Assembly (NCBI GenBank): GCA_030323885.1
Contig: CM059186.1
Span: forward strand, 174,351,047 to 174,415,046
Direction of reading: 5' to 3'
Length of the DNA stretch: 64,000 nt
DNA from: Branchipolynoe longqiensis
Lineage: Eukaryota; Annelida; Polychaeta; Phyllodocida; Polynoidae
The position numbers and the translations under genes were made by a program. Shown here one piece after another: positions 12,279 to 25,400 of the stretch. Below the pieces are notes generated by a model. It saw only the letters and a list, made by a program, of their open reading frames with translations, did not search any database and was not told the DNA's origin. The first letter of the stretch is position 1. Each line of letters begins with the position of its first letter.

Positions 12279-12850
12279 CTACCAAAGACCCTATAATACT
12301 AAGACGGCTCACTCCCTATCTCTCCCATGGTAATGCAAATTTTGCAGTGCCACCTTGTGGTGGGTTTGATCAGCCCAGCTGGTGGTTGGTGTTTCACATG
12401 TAAACACATACAATTATATTATATACATGAGATAGGTAAGTATGAATACACATCCATATGAAATTGCTATGAATAAATATACATCATCAGCATCAGCCTC
12501 AGCATCGCCATCATCAGCCATCTTATAGGGTCTTTGGCCCTACTCAGCTACTGCTTTCCCACTGGGGTTTTGATTATATTTTGAACAATGCTCATTTACG
12601 GCTTGACTATTGCTTTCTTATAAACTAAATGACTATATCAATGTGCGCCTCTTCTCTCAAATCACTGCATAAATGCATACCTTAATGAAAATAATTGCTT
12701 CTTCATTAAATATATTATATTAAGTGGCTTATTATATTATTAGTGAATAAACCATCCCTTATGCCTGAGTAGAACTCTTCCCCTGGAGATACGTATATAG
12801 TACAACATCCGGTATGTTTTGTCTGTTTCGGTAGCGTCAGTAAAGACACA
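12279..12850. other. gene-free DNA and possible 5' flank
   Basis: Contains a short CATCAG/CATCATCAG simple repeat near 12483-12525. The last 60 bases before the ATG at 12851 could hold a promoter for the small gene; no TATA box is clear. Confidence 0.3.
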
Positions 12851-13190
12851 ATGGATTTACCTCGATATACATTGGTAAGGAGTGACATTTTAAGTGGTTG
12901 TGTGTATGATTTATTTCAATACGTATATCTTGCAGCATATAGGAAAATTCATGCCACACCGGTTCTCCAATAGAGAAGATACACGTATTATCTTTGACAA
13001 GCGGCACGGCACCCCTCTAATGGGGTTGCGCTGTCGACGAGTTCATTTGGATGCGCCCTGTGGTCAATGTAACTATTCCAAGGAAAGTATTATACGCCGC
13101 GGCGTACACCGGCTAAGTGAAAATGACCCACTTGAACTAACTGAAATACGGTACAGCAGCAGTTCGTCAAATGCCAAATGGCCATTATAA
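12851..13190 (+). CDS. candidate small two-exon gene, 92 residues, unknown
   Basis: Exon 1 (12851-12874) starts ATGG with A at -3 and encodes MDLPRYTL before a consensus donor GTAAGG. Exon 2 starts after TATCTTGCAG at 12936 in the same phase and runs to TAA at 13188-13190. The joined peptide contains HRFSNREDTRIIFDKRHG, then LMGLRCRRVHLDAPCGQC and a C-terminal acidic/serine part. It is rich in arginine and has three cysteines. I do not recognise a family. The end could instead be an internal exon border, for example at GGTACAG 13150. It lies 2 kb before the large PHF10 exon on the same strand, but no phase-compatible good donor links the two. Codon-like composition and splice signals support a real gene; similarity evidence is absent. 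Confidence 0.4.
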
Positions 13191-14189
13191 TGAATATTAA
13201 AACTTTTTGATTCAGTAAGCTACATGGTGCTACACTGACAACAAATCGGCGATAATATAGCGTGCATTAAAATGTTCTATTTTTTTATTATAAACTGCTG
13301 ATTATAATAACAGATGAATCGAAATGTTAATTTTTTTTTTGTATCTCCCCTATTTCGAGGTCAACCGTCAAGTGTTTGTATCATGTTTATTTATATTTTG
13401 TAATACGCAATTGGATAAGTAGGGTCATTTAAGCAATTGTAGAAAGAAGCTATTCTGTTTAATGTTATTGTTTGAATGTAAGCCGTGGCTTCATGAGTAG
13501 GTACCCAACTAAACTTTTCAAATTATTCCAAACATCCAAATTATAATTTCATTGGAAGCTCCAATGAATCAAAAGCAATGTGCTTTTTGAATTTCTAAGA
13601 TATTCCAAAAACTGAATGAGATATGTGCATTTGAAGTTTGTTGAATTTAAGATTTTTTGTGTTAGCTAATGCATTAGAGAAGTGTCTTATTTAGGGCTGT
13701 TAAATAGACTAATTATAACATTTCTTTGTAGTTTCTTTATTAATGATCAAATCCTGATCAAACATCACACCAAGGTTCTTCTTCGTATAGCAAATCACCT
13801 CAGCTTATCAAAACTGATATAAAAAAATTAGATCACAGGAAAATGTCGGGTTCCATGGCAACCATAATACAATCACTCCCACCTCCATGTCCGTTTAGCG
13901 CCCATATAATCGTGAATTGTTTATAGAATAACATGAAACTTTGTATTAAAAACCTTTAGAATGAGCTCTTTACATTGGTGTAATCCGCTAAGCTCTAGTC
14001 CTATTATCCAATGAGTAATAGGCAGGTGCACATCACAGTATTTACCCGACTTTCGCTCCGGCCGATAATCATGAATATTTATTATTATTTGAGGATATCA
14101 ATTTTTTAATCTACCATATTCATTTTTGTATACCTGTTTTCTATGTATTGACCAATTCTCATGAAAATTGGTTGATGAGCAGATGCATT
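13191..14189. other. gene-free AT-rich DNA
   Basis: Nothing recognised. It could hold 5' sequences of the PHF10 gene, but no exon with a phase-0 donor stands out. Confidence 0.3.
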
Positions 14190-14600
14190 GTGTTTTTGAT
14201 GAGAAAAACACTCAAAATTATATTTGAAAATGATCATAGCAAATTATCACATCAAGATGAATTGCATACCACTGAAGCCTGGTTTCCCAGTGGGACAGCA
14301 CTATAAAGGTGCCATGAGTGCGCACTGTCACAAGTCGGTACCCGTCCTGATATGACCTTAGATGTTGCTAGGATGTAAAACAACAACAAACAATCAATTT
14401 ATTGTCTACATGAGAAGGGAACTTCTCTAGTAGTAGGTACTCCAAACTGATTTTTGAAATGTATGTTTGCATTTCACTTTTGTGATAATCGGATAGAACT
14501 TTATACACTGATTTCAGTGGTATGCAATTCATCTTGATGTGATAATTTGTTATGATCATTTTCAAATATAATTTTGAGTGTTTTTCTCATCCAAAAACAA
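14190..14600. mobile_element. foldback element split by a SINE fragment
   Basis: Arms of about 85 bp (14190-14276 and 14512-14600) are near-perfect reverse complements; both carry GATGAGAAAAACACTCAAAA and AAGATGAATTGCATACCACT. The left arm is followed directly by a SINE 3' part at 14277-14396. The remaining loop, 14397-14511, is unique. Confidence 0.75.
14277..14396 (+). mobile_element. SINE-1, 3' part
   Basis: Carries the central and tail domain of the main SINE family of this window: GCAGCACTATAAAG-like box, CACTGTCACAAGTCGG, GACCTTAGATGTTGCTAGGA and a CAACAACAAAC tail. The tRNA head is missing. It sits at the tip of a foldback element. Confidence 0.85.
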
Positions 14601-15180
14601 AATTGGCCAAATTAGCAAATTCACAAATCCATAGAACATGTGCAGATACTTGGAAACCAAAACTAAGGACATAATCAAGTTTCTTCTCAATCTTTCACTG
14701 GTGGTTATTTTTAGCTCAGGTGACCATACTCAGCAAGGTAGCAATTTTAGGGAATGGCTAAGACTGGATGCAAACAGACTATGGCAAACATGCACAGAGC
14801 TGCTGATCTTCTACCCAAACAAGTGTCCATTGACTCTATTCATCGTGTTAATTCAAAATTAAAGACTATAAAAGACAACAGAACAGGCATTCATGTCATA
14901 TAATTATTATTTCAAATCAAGCAGAATTAATGGTGGTGGAAGTGGTTTTAGAATGGTTAAATTATGTCAGATTTTGCGATGTGGACAGCGTTTCCGCCAA
15001 CTTTGGAGTACCTACTGACAAGTTTTCTACAGAGAGCTAAAATAGGATCACTGCGCTGAATAATAGCTAACATTATCACCCTACCAATTGAGAATAATTG
15101 GAATACTCTGCACCACTTGTTGAACTTGAAGTAAACATGACTTAAAAATATACTAAAGTTTTCATTGACTTTGTCCACAG

Positions 15181-18100
15181 GATGCCACAGGACTGAGTTC
15201 GATTGATGAATTAGATCCTTCAGTCGACAAGCAAAGCAGCAGCAGCAGCAATAATGTATTGTCAGACACCAAGGGTATGGTTACTGATGATATATCAGAG
15301 ACACAAACTGCACTATTTTGTCTAAAGGAGAATTTACCTGAACTTGACTCCACACCGATTCCAGACAGTGTCAGCACTTCAAGTGTTTTAGAGACTAATG
15401 AACAAACCATTTCAGTGTCTGCACCTACTCTAGAGACCTGTGATCTAGGGGAGAGACCGACAAGTAATAATCAGAAAATTGTTATGGACATGGTCTTTTC
15501 AGAACAGACAAATGTGTTACAATCAGCACACACAGAATCAGTGGTAGAACCAGGGAAGCAGGAGCTTGGGTCCAGCAGTCTTGAGGCTGCTGAACCAATG
15601 GCTATTTCTGCTGAACCAATGGTTGTGTCTGTCGAGCGAATGGCTGTTTCTGACTTGATCACAGATTCTGGTGCCACAGCAGAGCTGGCCTCAGCAAACC
15701 TGGTATCTGAACTTGAAATCACCCCTGCAACACCCAACCCCTGTCTGCCCAAGCAAGCTCCTGTTGATAAAGACTCCATGATTGACCAGGCCTCTGATCC
15801 ATCGCCTATGAATATCGATATCGTTGAACAGCCTGATCCTGTACCTACGCAAGCCCCTTTAGAAGTCACTATCACAAACCCTTTTCAGTTTACTCATGTC
15901 AAGGTGCCCTCCAATACTCCTCCCCCTGTCCTACTCCCCAAGGGCCCTGTTCCAACCCTGAACACTTCTGTCCAAGATAAACCTGCTATTCAAACACCCT
16001 GTCAAGCCTCTCAGGCTCCTGCCTCTGCCGCAACCTCTTCTTTCCAAGGTGACATTGATATTCCAAGACCCTCTCAATCTTATTGGGGCCCTATACCGGT
16101 CCCAACTCACTGTTCTATACAAGATAATGTTTCTCTTCGACACTCTGATGCTACTTCCCCTATCCCTTCTCTTTCCCCTGTACAAAATGACATTCCCATC
16201 AACAACTTTCAAACCTCACCGGTATCTCTCTCTGTTTCAACCCCTGCTGAGCAAGATAACATTTCTAACCAAGCATCTCAACCAATCTCCCAAATCCTTA
16301 TCCCTGCCCCAATCCCTTCTCTTGAAGATAACATTGCTGATCAAGCATCTCAACCAATCCCCCAAATCCCTATCCCTGCCCCAAACCCATCTCCTGAAGA
16401 TAACATTGCTGGCCATGCACCTCGATCAGTCTCCCAGATCCCTGTCCCTGCTCTAACCCCTTCTCTTCAAGTTGAACAAGGTAACATTGCTGACCAAGCA
16501 TTTCAATCAGTCTCCCAGATCCCTGTCCCTGCTCCAGCTCCTTCTCTTGAAGTTGAACAAGGTAACATTGCTGACCATGCATCTCGATCAGTCTCCCAGA
16601 TCCCTGTCCCTGCTCCAACCCCTTCTCTTGAAGTTGAACAAGATAACATTGCTGACCATGCATCTCGGTCAGTCTCCCAGATCCCTGTCCCTGCTCCAAC
16701 CCCTTCTCTTCAAGTTGAACAAGATAACATTGCTGACCAAGGATCTCGATCAATCTCCCAGATCCCAGTCCCTGCTCCAATACCTCTTGAAGTTGAGCAA
16801 GATAACATTGCTGACCAAGCATCTCGATCAATCTCCCAGATCCCTATCCCTGCCTCAAGCCCTTCTCTCGAAGTTGAACACAATAACATTGCTGACCAAA
16901 CATCTCGATCAATCTCCCAGATACCTATCCCTTCCCCAACTCCTTCTCTTGAAGATAACATTGCTGACCAAGCATCTCAATCAGTCTCCCATATCCCTGT
17001 CCCTGCTCCAACCCCTTCTCTTGACTTTGAACATAACATTGCTAACCAAGCATCTCAACCAATCTCCCAGATCCCTGTCCCTTCCTCAACCCCTTCTCTT
17101 GAAGATAACATTGCTGACCAAGCATCTCAATCAGTCTCCCAGATCCCTGTCCATGCTCCAACCCCTTCTCTTGAATTTGAACATAACATTGCTAACCAAG
17201 CATCTCAACCAATCTCCCAGATCCCTGTCCCTTCTCCAACCCCTTCTCTTGAAGTAGAACACAATAACATTGCTAACCAAGCATCCCATCAAATTTCCCA
17301 AATCTTTACTCCTACCGCTACCCTAATCCCTTCCCTTGAACAAGATAAAACTCTTATCCAAACCTACCAGTCTTCTCATTCCATTTCCCATACCCTTTCT
17401 TCTGCACAGGATACCAGTCCTATCCAAACCTACCAAGCCTCGCAAGCTTCTGACCCAACACTTTTTCCTGAAGAAAATGACATGGCTATCCAGTCACCCT
17501 ACTATCCAACCTCACAGGTCCATGAACCTATATCGGTCACAGCGTCTTCTGAGCAAGGTAGCATTGTTATCCAAACACCCCGTCAAACCTTCCAGGACTC
17601 TGCTCCTGTCCCAACCCCTGTCCGAATGCCACCCTCTGTCCCAATCCCAACTTCAACTCTTACCTCGGAACAAGATAACACTGCTATCCAAGAACCCTGC
17701 AAACCCTCCCAGGCCCCTGCTCCAAACGCTTCTGTAGAAAATAACAGGCCAGCCCAAACCTATCCAACCTTCCAAGCCTCTGTCCCTATCCGAATCCCTT
17801 CTGAACAAGGTAGTGCTACTATTCAAACACCCTCTCAAGCATCTGAGGCTCCTGTTTCTGTCCCAGCTCCTTCTGTACATGGTAACACACCTATCCAAAC
17901 ATGGAAGGCACCTATCCCCCGAACAACCCCTTTTCCTGTACAAAGTAGCACTCCTATCCATACTAGTGCTTTTTCTAAGCCCACTGTCAATACAATTGTT
18001 TCAAGTTCATCAAAAGGCCCTCTCCATGTTGATACACCTGTTATACCTCTTGTCAAATCTCCCCCCTCTGTCATTAATATGCCATCCCCAATGCCACCTA

Positions 18101-19463
18101 GCATACCCGAACCCTCTGCCAAAACTGGTGCCTCATCCCAAGTTTGTGACACATCTGAAATCCCTATTCGTGGCAAGGATCATGAGCCTGTCAATGTCTC
18201 AACTCCTGTGGATGTCGTACCCTGGGATCCTCCCCTAATCTCAACTTCTGCTATGAGCACAGATCCTATTACTGCCCTAGGCCATCCTCTAATCCAGTCC
18301 CATGACTCGGATAAAAGGTCAATAACGGATACTGTGGCTGATATTCCAATGGAAACAGCTGAAAATGGCAAAACTGACACCGTACCCACTTCAGTCCATG
18401 AACAAATCACACCGGCTGGTAAGTTTCCCAAGGAAGATGAAGCCATTCGTGGAGCTCCTGTCCAAGTGGAACAGTGCTCAAAGACCTTTACTGGGCCACA
18501 AACTTTGAAGTCGGAGACCACCGTAGCGAAACCCGCTCCCATTGACACTCAAGAGAGCCAGGAACCAAAGCTTCCTCAGGATGCTCCACCGTCTATGGAT
18601 GATGACTCATTGGACACTATGGGAAAGGATGCGATTGGACAGCAGGCTATTAACCCTATGACAGTGGCACCTTTAACAGAAGAGCCCATGGAGGTGGAGA
18701 CATTGATGGGCACACCAGTAACAGCATGCTCTTCAGAGGATAACTCCAAGGATGTACCGCCGCAAGACTTCAAACCCTTCTCAAACTACACCGAAGATGG
18801 GAAGTTAATCGCCAATGGTGATGGGCAGTCGTTGGAGAGAGCAGCCTCCACTGGACTGGACACCGAACCCATGTCCAGTCGGGTGGAGTCATCTGCTGAA
18901 CCCAACTCAGTTGATGACAGTTTTCCAGGAGCAAGCGACTCTGTGAAATCACAGCCGATGTCAATGCATGTCGCATCACAGTTCCAAAACCAGTTCATGG
19001 ACTTTCTCAAGTGCAATGACAACGCCACCCAGCATAGCTTCACCGGTGGCACAACAAATAGCGGTGAAAACAGTGCCAATGCAGACGGCGCAGTCACACC
19101 GACGACAGTCGACCCTGCTCCAGGTGAACCTATGATCGGAGGGGAGGTCACTGCGGATGCAGAGGTCACCACAGGCAGCCAAGTCCCAGATGATGGCTCC
19201 CAGTCCTGCCCACTGCTCACAGATGAAGGTTCACAGTCGGCAGTCGCTACCCCAAGGACGGGTAAGAAGAGGGGGCGGAAGAAGAAATCAGAGATAGAGG
19301 CCCAGCGGCTGGCTGCAGCTGCTGTCGAAGGAGAGATGCCGAAGCCAGCACGCACACTGCGGAAGAGGAAGCCCAAGGAACCGGAGAAGGCGAAAGAAGA
19401 TGAGGAGGGGGGAGACGATACGAATGGTAAAAAGAAAACATGTAGTCCCGGATTGGTGCCCAG
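15181..19463 (+). CDS. PHF10: PHF10 giant N-terminal exon
   Basis: The acceptor TTTGTCCACAG ends at 15180; the frame is open from 15181 ([16 protein letters not shown]) to the donor CCCAG|GTTTGT at 19463. The 1427 codons are Pro/Ser/Thr/Ile/Gln-rich and predicted disordered. Residues about 356-718 hold 14 tandem repeats of 24-27 residues of the form [23 protein letters not shown]. Near the C-terminal end [12 protein letters not shown] resembles an AT-hook and is followed by a basic then an acidic run ([17 protein letters not shown]). There is no ATG near the start of the open frame, so this is an internal exon; an upstream coding or 5'UTR exon is expected. The 3' border is in phase 2. Confidence 0.9.
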
Positions 19464-22400
19464 GTTTGTAGTGTCAACAGTTATAAATCTTTATATTTAT
19501 TAATTTTTATTTATTTATAAACCTGTATGGATTTGCAGTAGCACCTGTTCAATAGCAGCAGACAACTCTGCATCCAGACCCATGGTGTTCTGATGTAGCA
19601 GGTGCCTTGTCATTGGAGGCACAATGAAATAAAACTGAGGCAGTTTGTACATTGTAAAATTTTCCACACCGGCCAGTATTGACCAATCACGAGGCTTGAT
19701 GAAAACCCATACTACTGTACGGTAGAGTAATTAGTCACTGCTCCTCAACCACACCCAAGAAAACGATTGTAAAATATTTTCACTAAAATTTAAAAAAGGT
19801 GGGTTTTTTTAATTGGAAAATCAGAAAGGTTAACCCAAGAAAAAAAGGATATTATATACTGAATGGTAAAGCTGCATAATCCATTGAAATCATCAAGTTG
19901 TCGAAAACAAAACAATCTTCTAGATTTTATTCTACATATCTAACTTTGATACTGATGCACTTATTAAGTATTTGTTGCCACATAGAAGGGGATACTGGGG
20001 CAATTTAGTATAACCTGTTACTGCATAAGCCTGGTGTCAGAATTTTAACAGTGTGATTGTCAAAATTAACTTGCATGTTTGTAATATCTCAAAAGTTAAC
20101 CATTTAATATCAAAGTTACTTCAAACTAAATTAAGGTAGATTATAACACCCTGCTATATTTATCTCAAAACCATCGGACTATGCAACTGTCGTGGGGGTG
20201 ATGAAAATGGGAAATATTGCGCCTAGAGCGGGACTCGAACCCACATCTCTTTGCATTCCGGGCCAGTGTGCTAACCATTACACCACCTAGGCTCCCTGAT
20301 ATCAACACACTCCCCACGCCTACCTGTCTATGTGGTTACTTGCCTGAGAGGTCAGTGCAGACCACTACACTCGTCCCCCTGGAATTGTAAGTCTTGTAAT
20401 GCTTACAATTACATACATACAGGCAATGCACTAACACATACATACACAGGGTAGGTTCAACAACCATACAGCGCAAAGCTTGTACAGGATCCTGATCACG
20501 GCAACCAGTGTCGTGGGGGTGATGAAAATGGGAAATATTGCGCCTAGAGCGGGACAACCCATCCATGGCCTGCTAACCATTACACCACCTAGGCTCCCTG
20601 ATATCAACAGACTCCCCACGCCTACCTGTCTATGTGGTTACTTGCCTAAGAGGTCAGTGCAGACCACTACACAACTTTAACCTCCTCTACCCGTTTGTAA
20701 AAAATGTTTAACCATCAAATAGCCTATATCTACAAACTACTGGTACACAATACAGTGATAAGAAATTGGGCTCAATTCCCAGTCTATATGTCATTTACTG
20801 GAAGTATAATTTTTGGATTTTGCTGTTGCTGGAGATGACTCTCAACACTGAAACTATATTGGTTTGTCATAAAATGTTACATTAAATGTTATCTTTATGC
20901 AGCACCCTCCCAGCAGAGAAGCTGTTCGAATACCAATGGCCACAACAAAAGACTGCTGATTGGTTCTTTCTTCAAGAACACCTCAGCTCCTTCCTTGGTG
21001 TGAAGTCATTCAAGCGGAAATATCCAGGTAATTTTGAGTTCTTTAGCAGTGAATATTTATTTTTGTTTGTTTAACGACCCCCAGCATAAAAAGTAAACAT
21101 CGTCTATTGGGAGTCATATAATATATGCAAATTGCATTATTCTTCTATAATCAAGGATGAAGATCTCTGCGATTTCGTGGATTTCCACATTTTTTTCCCC
21201 ATCTACTGAATAATGTTGAGCAAAAACGCAAGGAATCAGTGGTATATGACAACAATTGGTGACCAGACGGGATGGCCGAATGAGTTAGAGCGTCCGTCTC
21301 CCGTGTTGGTAGATCATGGGGTCGTGGGTTCGAACCCTGGTCGAGTCATGGTGCTGGCAGCCTGGTCTTCCAGTGGGGCAGCACTATAAAGTCACCATGA
21401 GTGCACTGTCACAAGTCGGTACCTGTCCTGATATGACCTTAGATGTTGCTAGGATGTAAAACAACACCAAACAAACAACAATTGGTTAGTTTGAATCCCG
21501 TTCTTATATGACCTTAGATGTTGCTAGAATATGAAACTCAAACAAGAAATAGTTACTCATAGGCGATAATAGTCGCAACAAGGGCAGTTGAAACCTGACT
21601 TCCGGCATTTCCCCCCGTGATTCCCGGACAGTGTTTTGTTATCGCGGACATTTGTTGTCGGTGTATTAATCTTGGTTTGATTTCCACGTGTGTGTTTTTT
21701 TTGGAGGAGACTACTTTCATCGTTGTATTAATCATGATTCGTAACTGTTCTGGAAAGTTCGGAATGTCCTTGAATTTCATAATTTAAAAATCTATTCCTG
21801 CAAATGTCCTGGGTGAAAAAAAACCCCAGCTACTTCATATATATATGTTATAGAAAAGCACTTACTTTTAACCAATAGAAATATAATAATATTTTGAAGT
21901 TTTCAGTTCTTTATCGTGCCTGAGTTTCAGCTGTGTGCGCATGCTGTAAAATCTGATGATGGCATTAACTTTTCGAAACCAAAGCAGTTACCTGGATCTG
22001 ATCTCACATGCCCAACTAGAATACTAGAATACTGGGATGCTCATTAAGCATGTATTGTTGCATAGGTGTCAGATACCGATAGGGGCTCGTCGGTCACCGT
22101 GTCTATAGCAAAATGTTCATGCATTTTCATGATTCTGGCCTTGATTTAAGTACTTTCGCATTGGAGTATTTTCATAACTTTTATATCGCTGGAGAGAAAA
22201 TGAACTAATCTCACCGAAAATATACATAAAATACCAAAATCAAAATACTTGGAGCATAGAAAGCTGTGGCAATGCTCACAGTTTATTATAATTGTGAATC
22301 AGGACTAAATTTAACAATTAAGCCGACATTAGAAATGCCATAACCTTCTCCCCTATTAAGATATTTTCAAAATTACAACAGATTTTCATTTGTCTCAGTA

Positions 22401-25400
22401 AGGTCTGTTGAAAGAACTTAAATTTATACTGTTTGTTGTGTTTTGGAATTTTAGCTGATCTACCTTTTAATGTTTTATCTTAATTTAGCAGAGCCGTTTT
22501 CAATCCTATTGTGTCTAGCATTTCAATATACACACCAAAATAAATGTGCCGTGTTTTTGTCAGATATTTCCAAGGTTGACTCATTAAAATAATGTAATTC
22601 AAGCTATTGACATTCCTGTAATATTTAGCGTGAATGTTTATGGTGGCGTAAATGTGTATTAGTGATGTTGAGTTTGTTTATGATGGCGTACACGCTTATT
22701 AATGCTGCTGAGTTTCTTTTAAAGACTTGATGCGTCGGCCTGTTGGAATGCCAGAGAGGAATTTCCTGCAAGAAAGTAGCGTCGTCTCAGAAATGCAGTG
22801 CGATCTTGGTGGGTCATTTCGTCAGTCATGTCAATCAACAGTTTCATCTAGTCACCGTTGTGCAATTAAAAAAAAAAGGCATTGCCAGTTTCATTGGGGG
22901 CTGTAGTAGACAACGAAGCGGTGTTAACCTAGTGGAGCATAAGACATTAAGACATTTTTTATTCACAATTTCTATACATTATTCCACAAACATATACTAT
23001 TCTGTTGACAATAGAAATTGTAGGAACAGTGTAACCATTAATGGTTGTCTTCCCACTGCTCTTTATAAACAATATAATCCATAAGATTCCAGTCACACAT
23101 GCTTGCGACCACTTTGCGACTAAAAGTAACCGGGTGATGGCAAAAAGATCCTCTCTGGTCGTCGACCGCCTGGTCACTATTTTTGGTCACAAGCAGGTTA
23201 CTGGTGTTGCACAAAAAACATCATTGGGACCAAAATAGTCGCCAGGAGATTGCTAACCATTTTCATAGGTTGGCGATGAGTTCATCGCCCACTGATCACT
23301 GACTGGTCGCAGATTGATCAATGACCATGTAACTGCTGCCAACCACTTGCGACCACTCGGCGATTGGTTGGGGACTGATTTGTGACTGATCTGCAATTGA
23401 ACGCTAATTGGTTGCAAATCAGTCCTTGGTCTTCGGTGGCAGTCACCAACCCTTTATTTTCCCGCATTTTTTTGCTATAGTTGCAAGGTTGTCAACTAAT
23501 GTTGGTTTCTTTTGGGTCGCAAGCCTTGTGTGACTGGGGTCTAAGCGACACAAGGACCAGTTAGCGACATTAATAAATGTTTTAAATCAAGTTTCACTCA
23601 ATTAATATTAGGGATGAAAGATTTACGCGATTTGTTATATTCACCGATTAACGTTAAGCAAGATGCCAAGGAATCAGGATATATATGCCAACAGTTGGTT
23701 AGTTTGAATCCCATTCTTATATGACCTTAGATGTTGCTGGAACAGAAAACCCAAACAATAAAGAGTTAGATATAGGCAATGATATAATCACAACAAGGAG
23801 AGTTCAAACCTGACTTCCTGCATTTTTCTGCAATTCCCTGACAATGTCAATCCTATGGATTGAAAATCCGCTTTTTAGCGGAAATCCCCTGTCGATGTAA
23901 TAATCCAGGCATGGGATTTCTCTGGTTTTAACCGGAATTCCGGTTTTTTTCTGGCCGCCGAAACTGGAATTCAGTTTTAGTTTTTTTTATAAATTCCTTT
24001 TTTTTAAATCTGGCTGCCAAAACACCTGAAATACACTATTTGCATCCCTCTCATGACTCAGTGGAATGCTGTGTGTCCCCACGATAACCTAATAAAGATT
24101 TCACGTTTTTTTTTCCTGCACCCAGTCACATGCCTGAATAATCTCAGCTTGATTTGTGCGTTTTTTGCCGGACACCACTTTCATCCCTGTAATATGTGGC
24201 TAATATTACATCAGAAACAGCAGTTCTCGTCTAGTTACCAAAGTTAGGCAACGTTAAGCCATGTCAGTATTGGATGCATGACCGCTTAGGAATATTGAAC
24301 ACCATAGATCCCGTTACACGCTTATTACTGGCCAAATCATTCATTATAATTACCCCCCAAAAAGTGTAGCAAATGATGCAATTTAAGACTTTCCTTGTAT
24401 TTTGGTGAAAACCTTTATTCTAACGCATCATGCCTGCTTGCTACTTTGTGATTGACAATATAACTGTAAGCAGTCTTTGATTTCTCAGTAATGATGTAAG
24501 CGGTCCGGTTGTAGTGAAGCCGTGTTCTATTTTGTGTTATTCAGGTCTTACGTCCCTGAAGAGCGACCAGGTGTATGAGCTGCTGTTGAAGGATTTTCCG
24601 GAGAAATACAAGGTCATTCCTTTATATACACATTCATTCAAGCCGCGTGCACACTTATACGGGTCATTCTCTGAAACTGGGCACCGATGTGTGGCATGGA
24701 CACCAAATGCGAAAACATTCCAAATAATAGCAGAAAACATTCCAAATTATAGAATCCATATTCACGTGAAGGTTTACATATTGTGAATAGGTCAGCATTG
24801 AAAAAATAGAAGCTTTTTCACTTTTTGATTTTGATCTTATGCAAATTGAGCAAAGCATTGCAATCACTCATGTAATATGGAAATCAAAACGCACACCAAA
24901 AACATCATTGTAGCACACACAACAAATTCCAACAAGATTTGATTGATTACAGTTCAGCTAACAAGATTATCGCCTATTCGATCCATGGCCAAGTCAAACG
25001 AAAGGTTTACAAAATTGATAATCGATTCACTGCCTTGCCTGGTACTGCGCATAACTAGGATAGGGCATGGACTGGTTTTCTCTGTGTTCTGATAATGTGA
25101 CTGAGCGGGATGTTGGGTCATAGTGTCGGTGGTGCATTCTCCCGGTGGGGTGGAACTGTAAGGTCGCCCATAAGTGCGCATTGTTCCACCCGTCCTGACA
25201 TGACCATAGAAATTGGTAGGATGTAAAACCTTTAAAATAAAACTCAACAAAAAACAAGTCTTTGTCTCCACAGGAAGAATTATATAGCTAACTTACAACG
25301 GTGCAGGTACATAATCTCTAAGCAGTGTACTTGTATTAGACACCATGTTTATGTGATGTCAAATGTAGTATGCAAGTTTGAAGATGCGTATCATTGTATG

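Noticed and set aside
16472..17257. A 261-codon plus-strand frame (Leu/Ser-rich) and minus-strand frames of up to 150 codons inside the PHF10 repeat region
   Set aside because: They follow the repeat periodicity, a multiple of three, and lie entirely within the long PHF10 exon; none has splice or family support.
20221..20292. A 72-nt minus-strand tRNA gene
   Set aside because: A and B boxes and the acceptor ends fit, but the anticodon arm does not pair and the sequence is the head of a repeated SINE.
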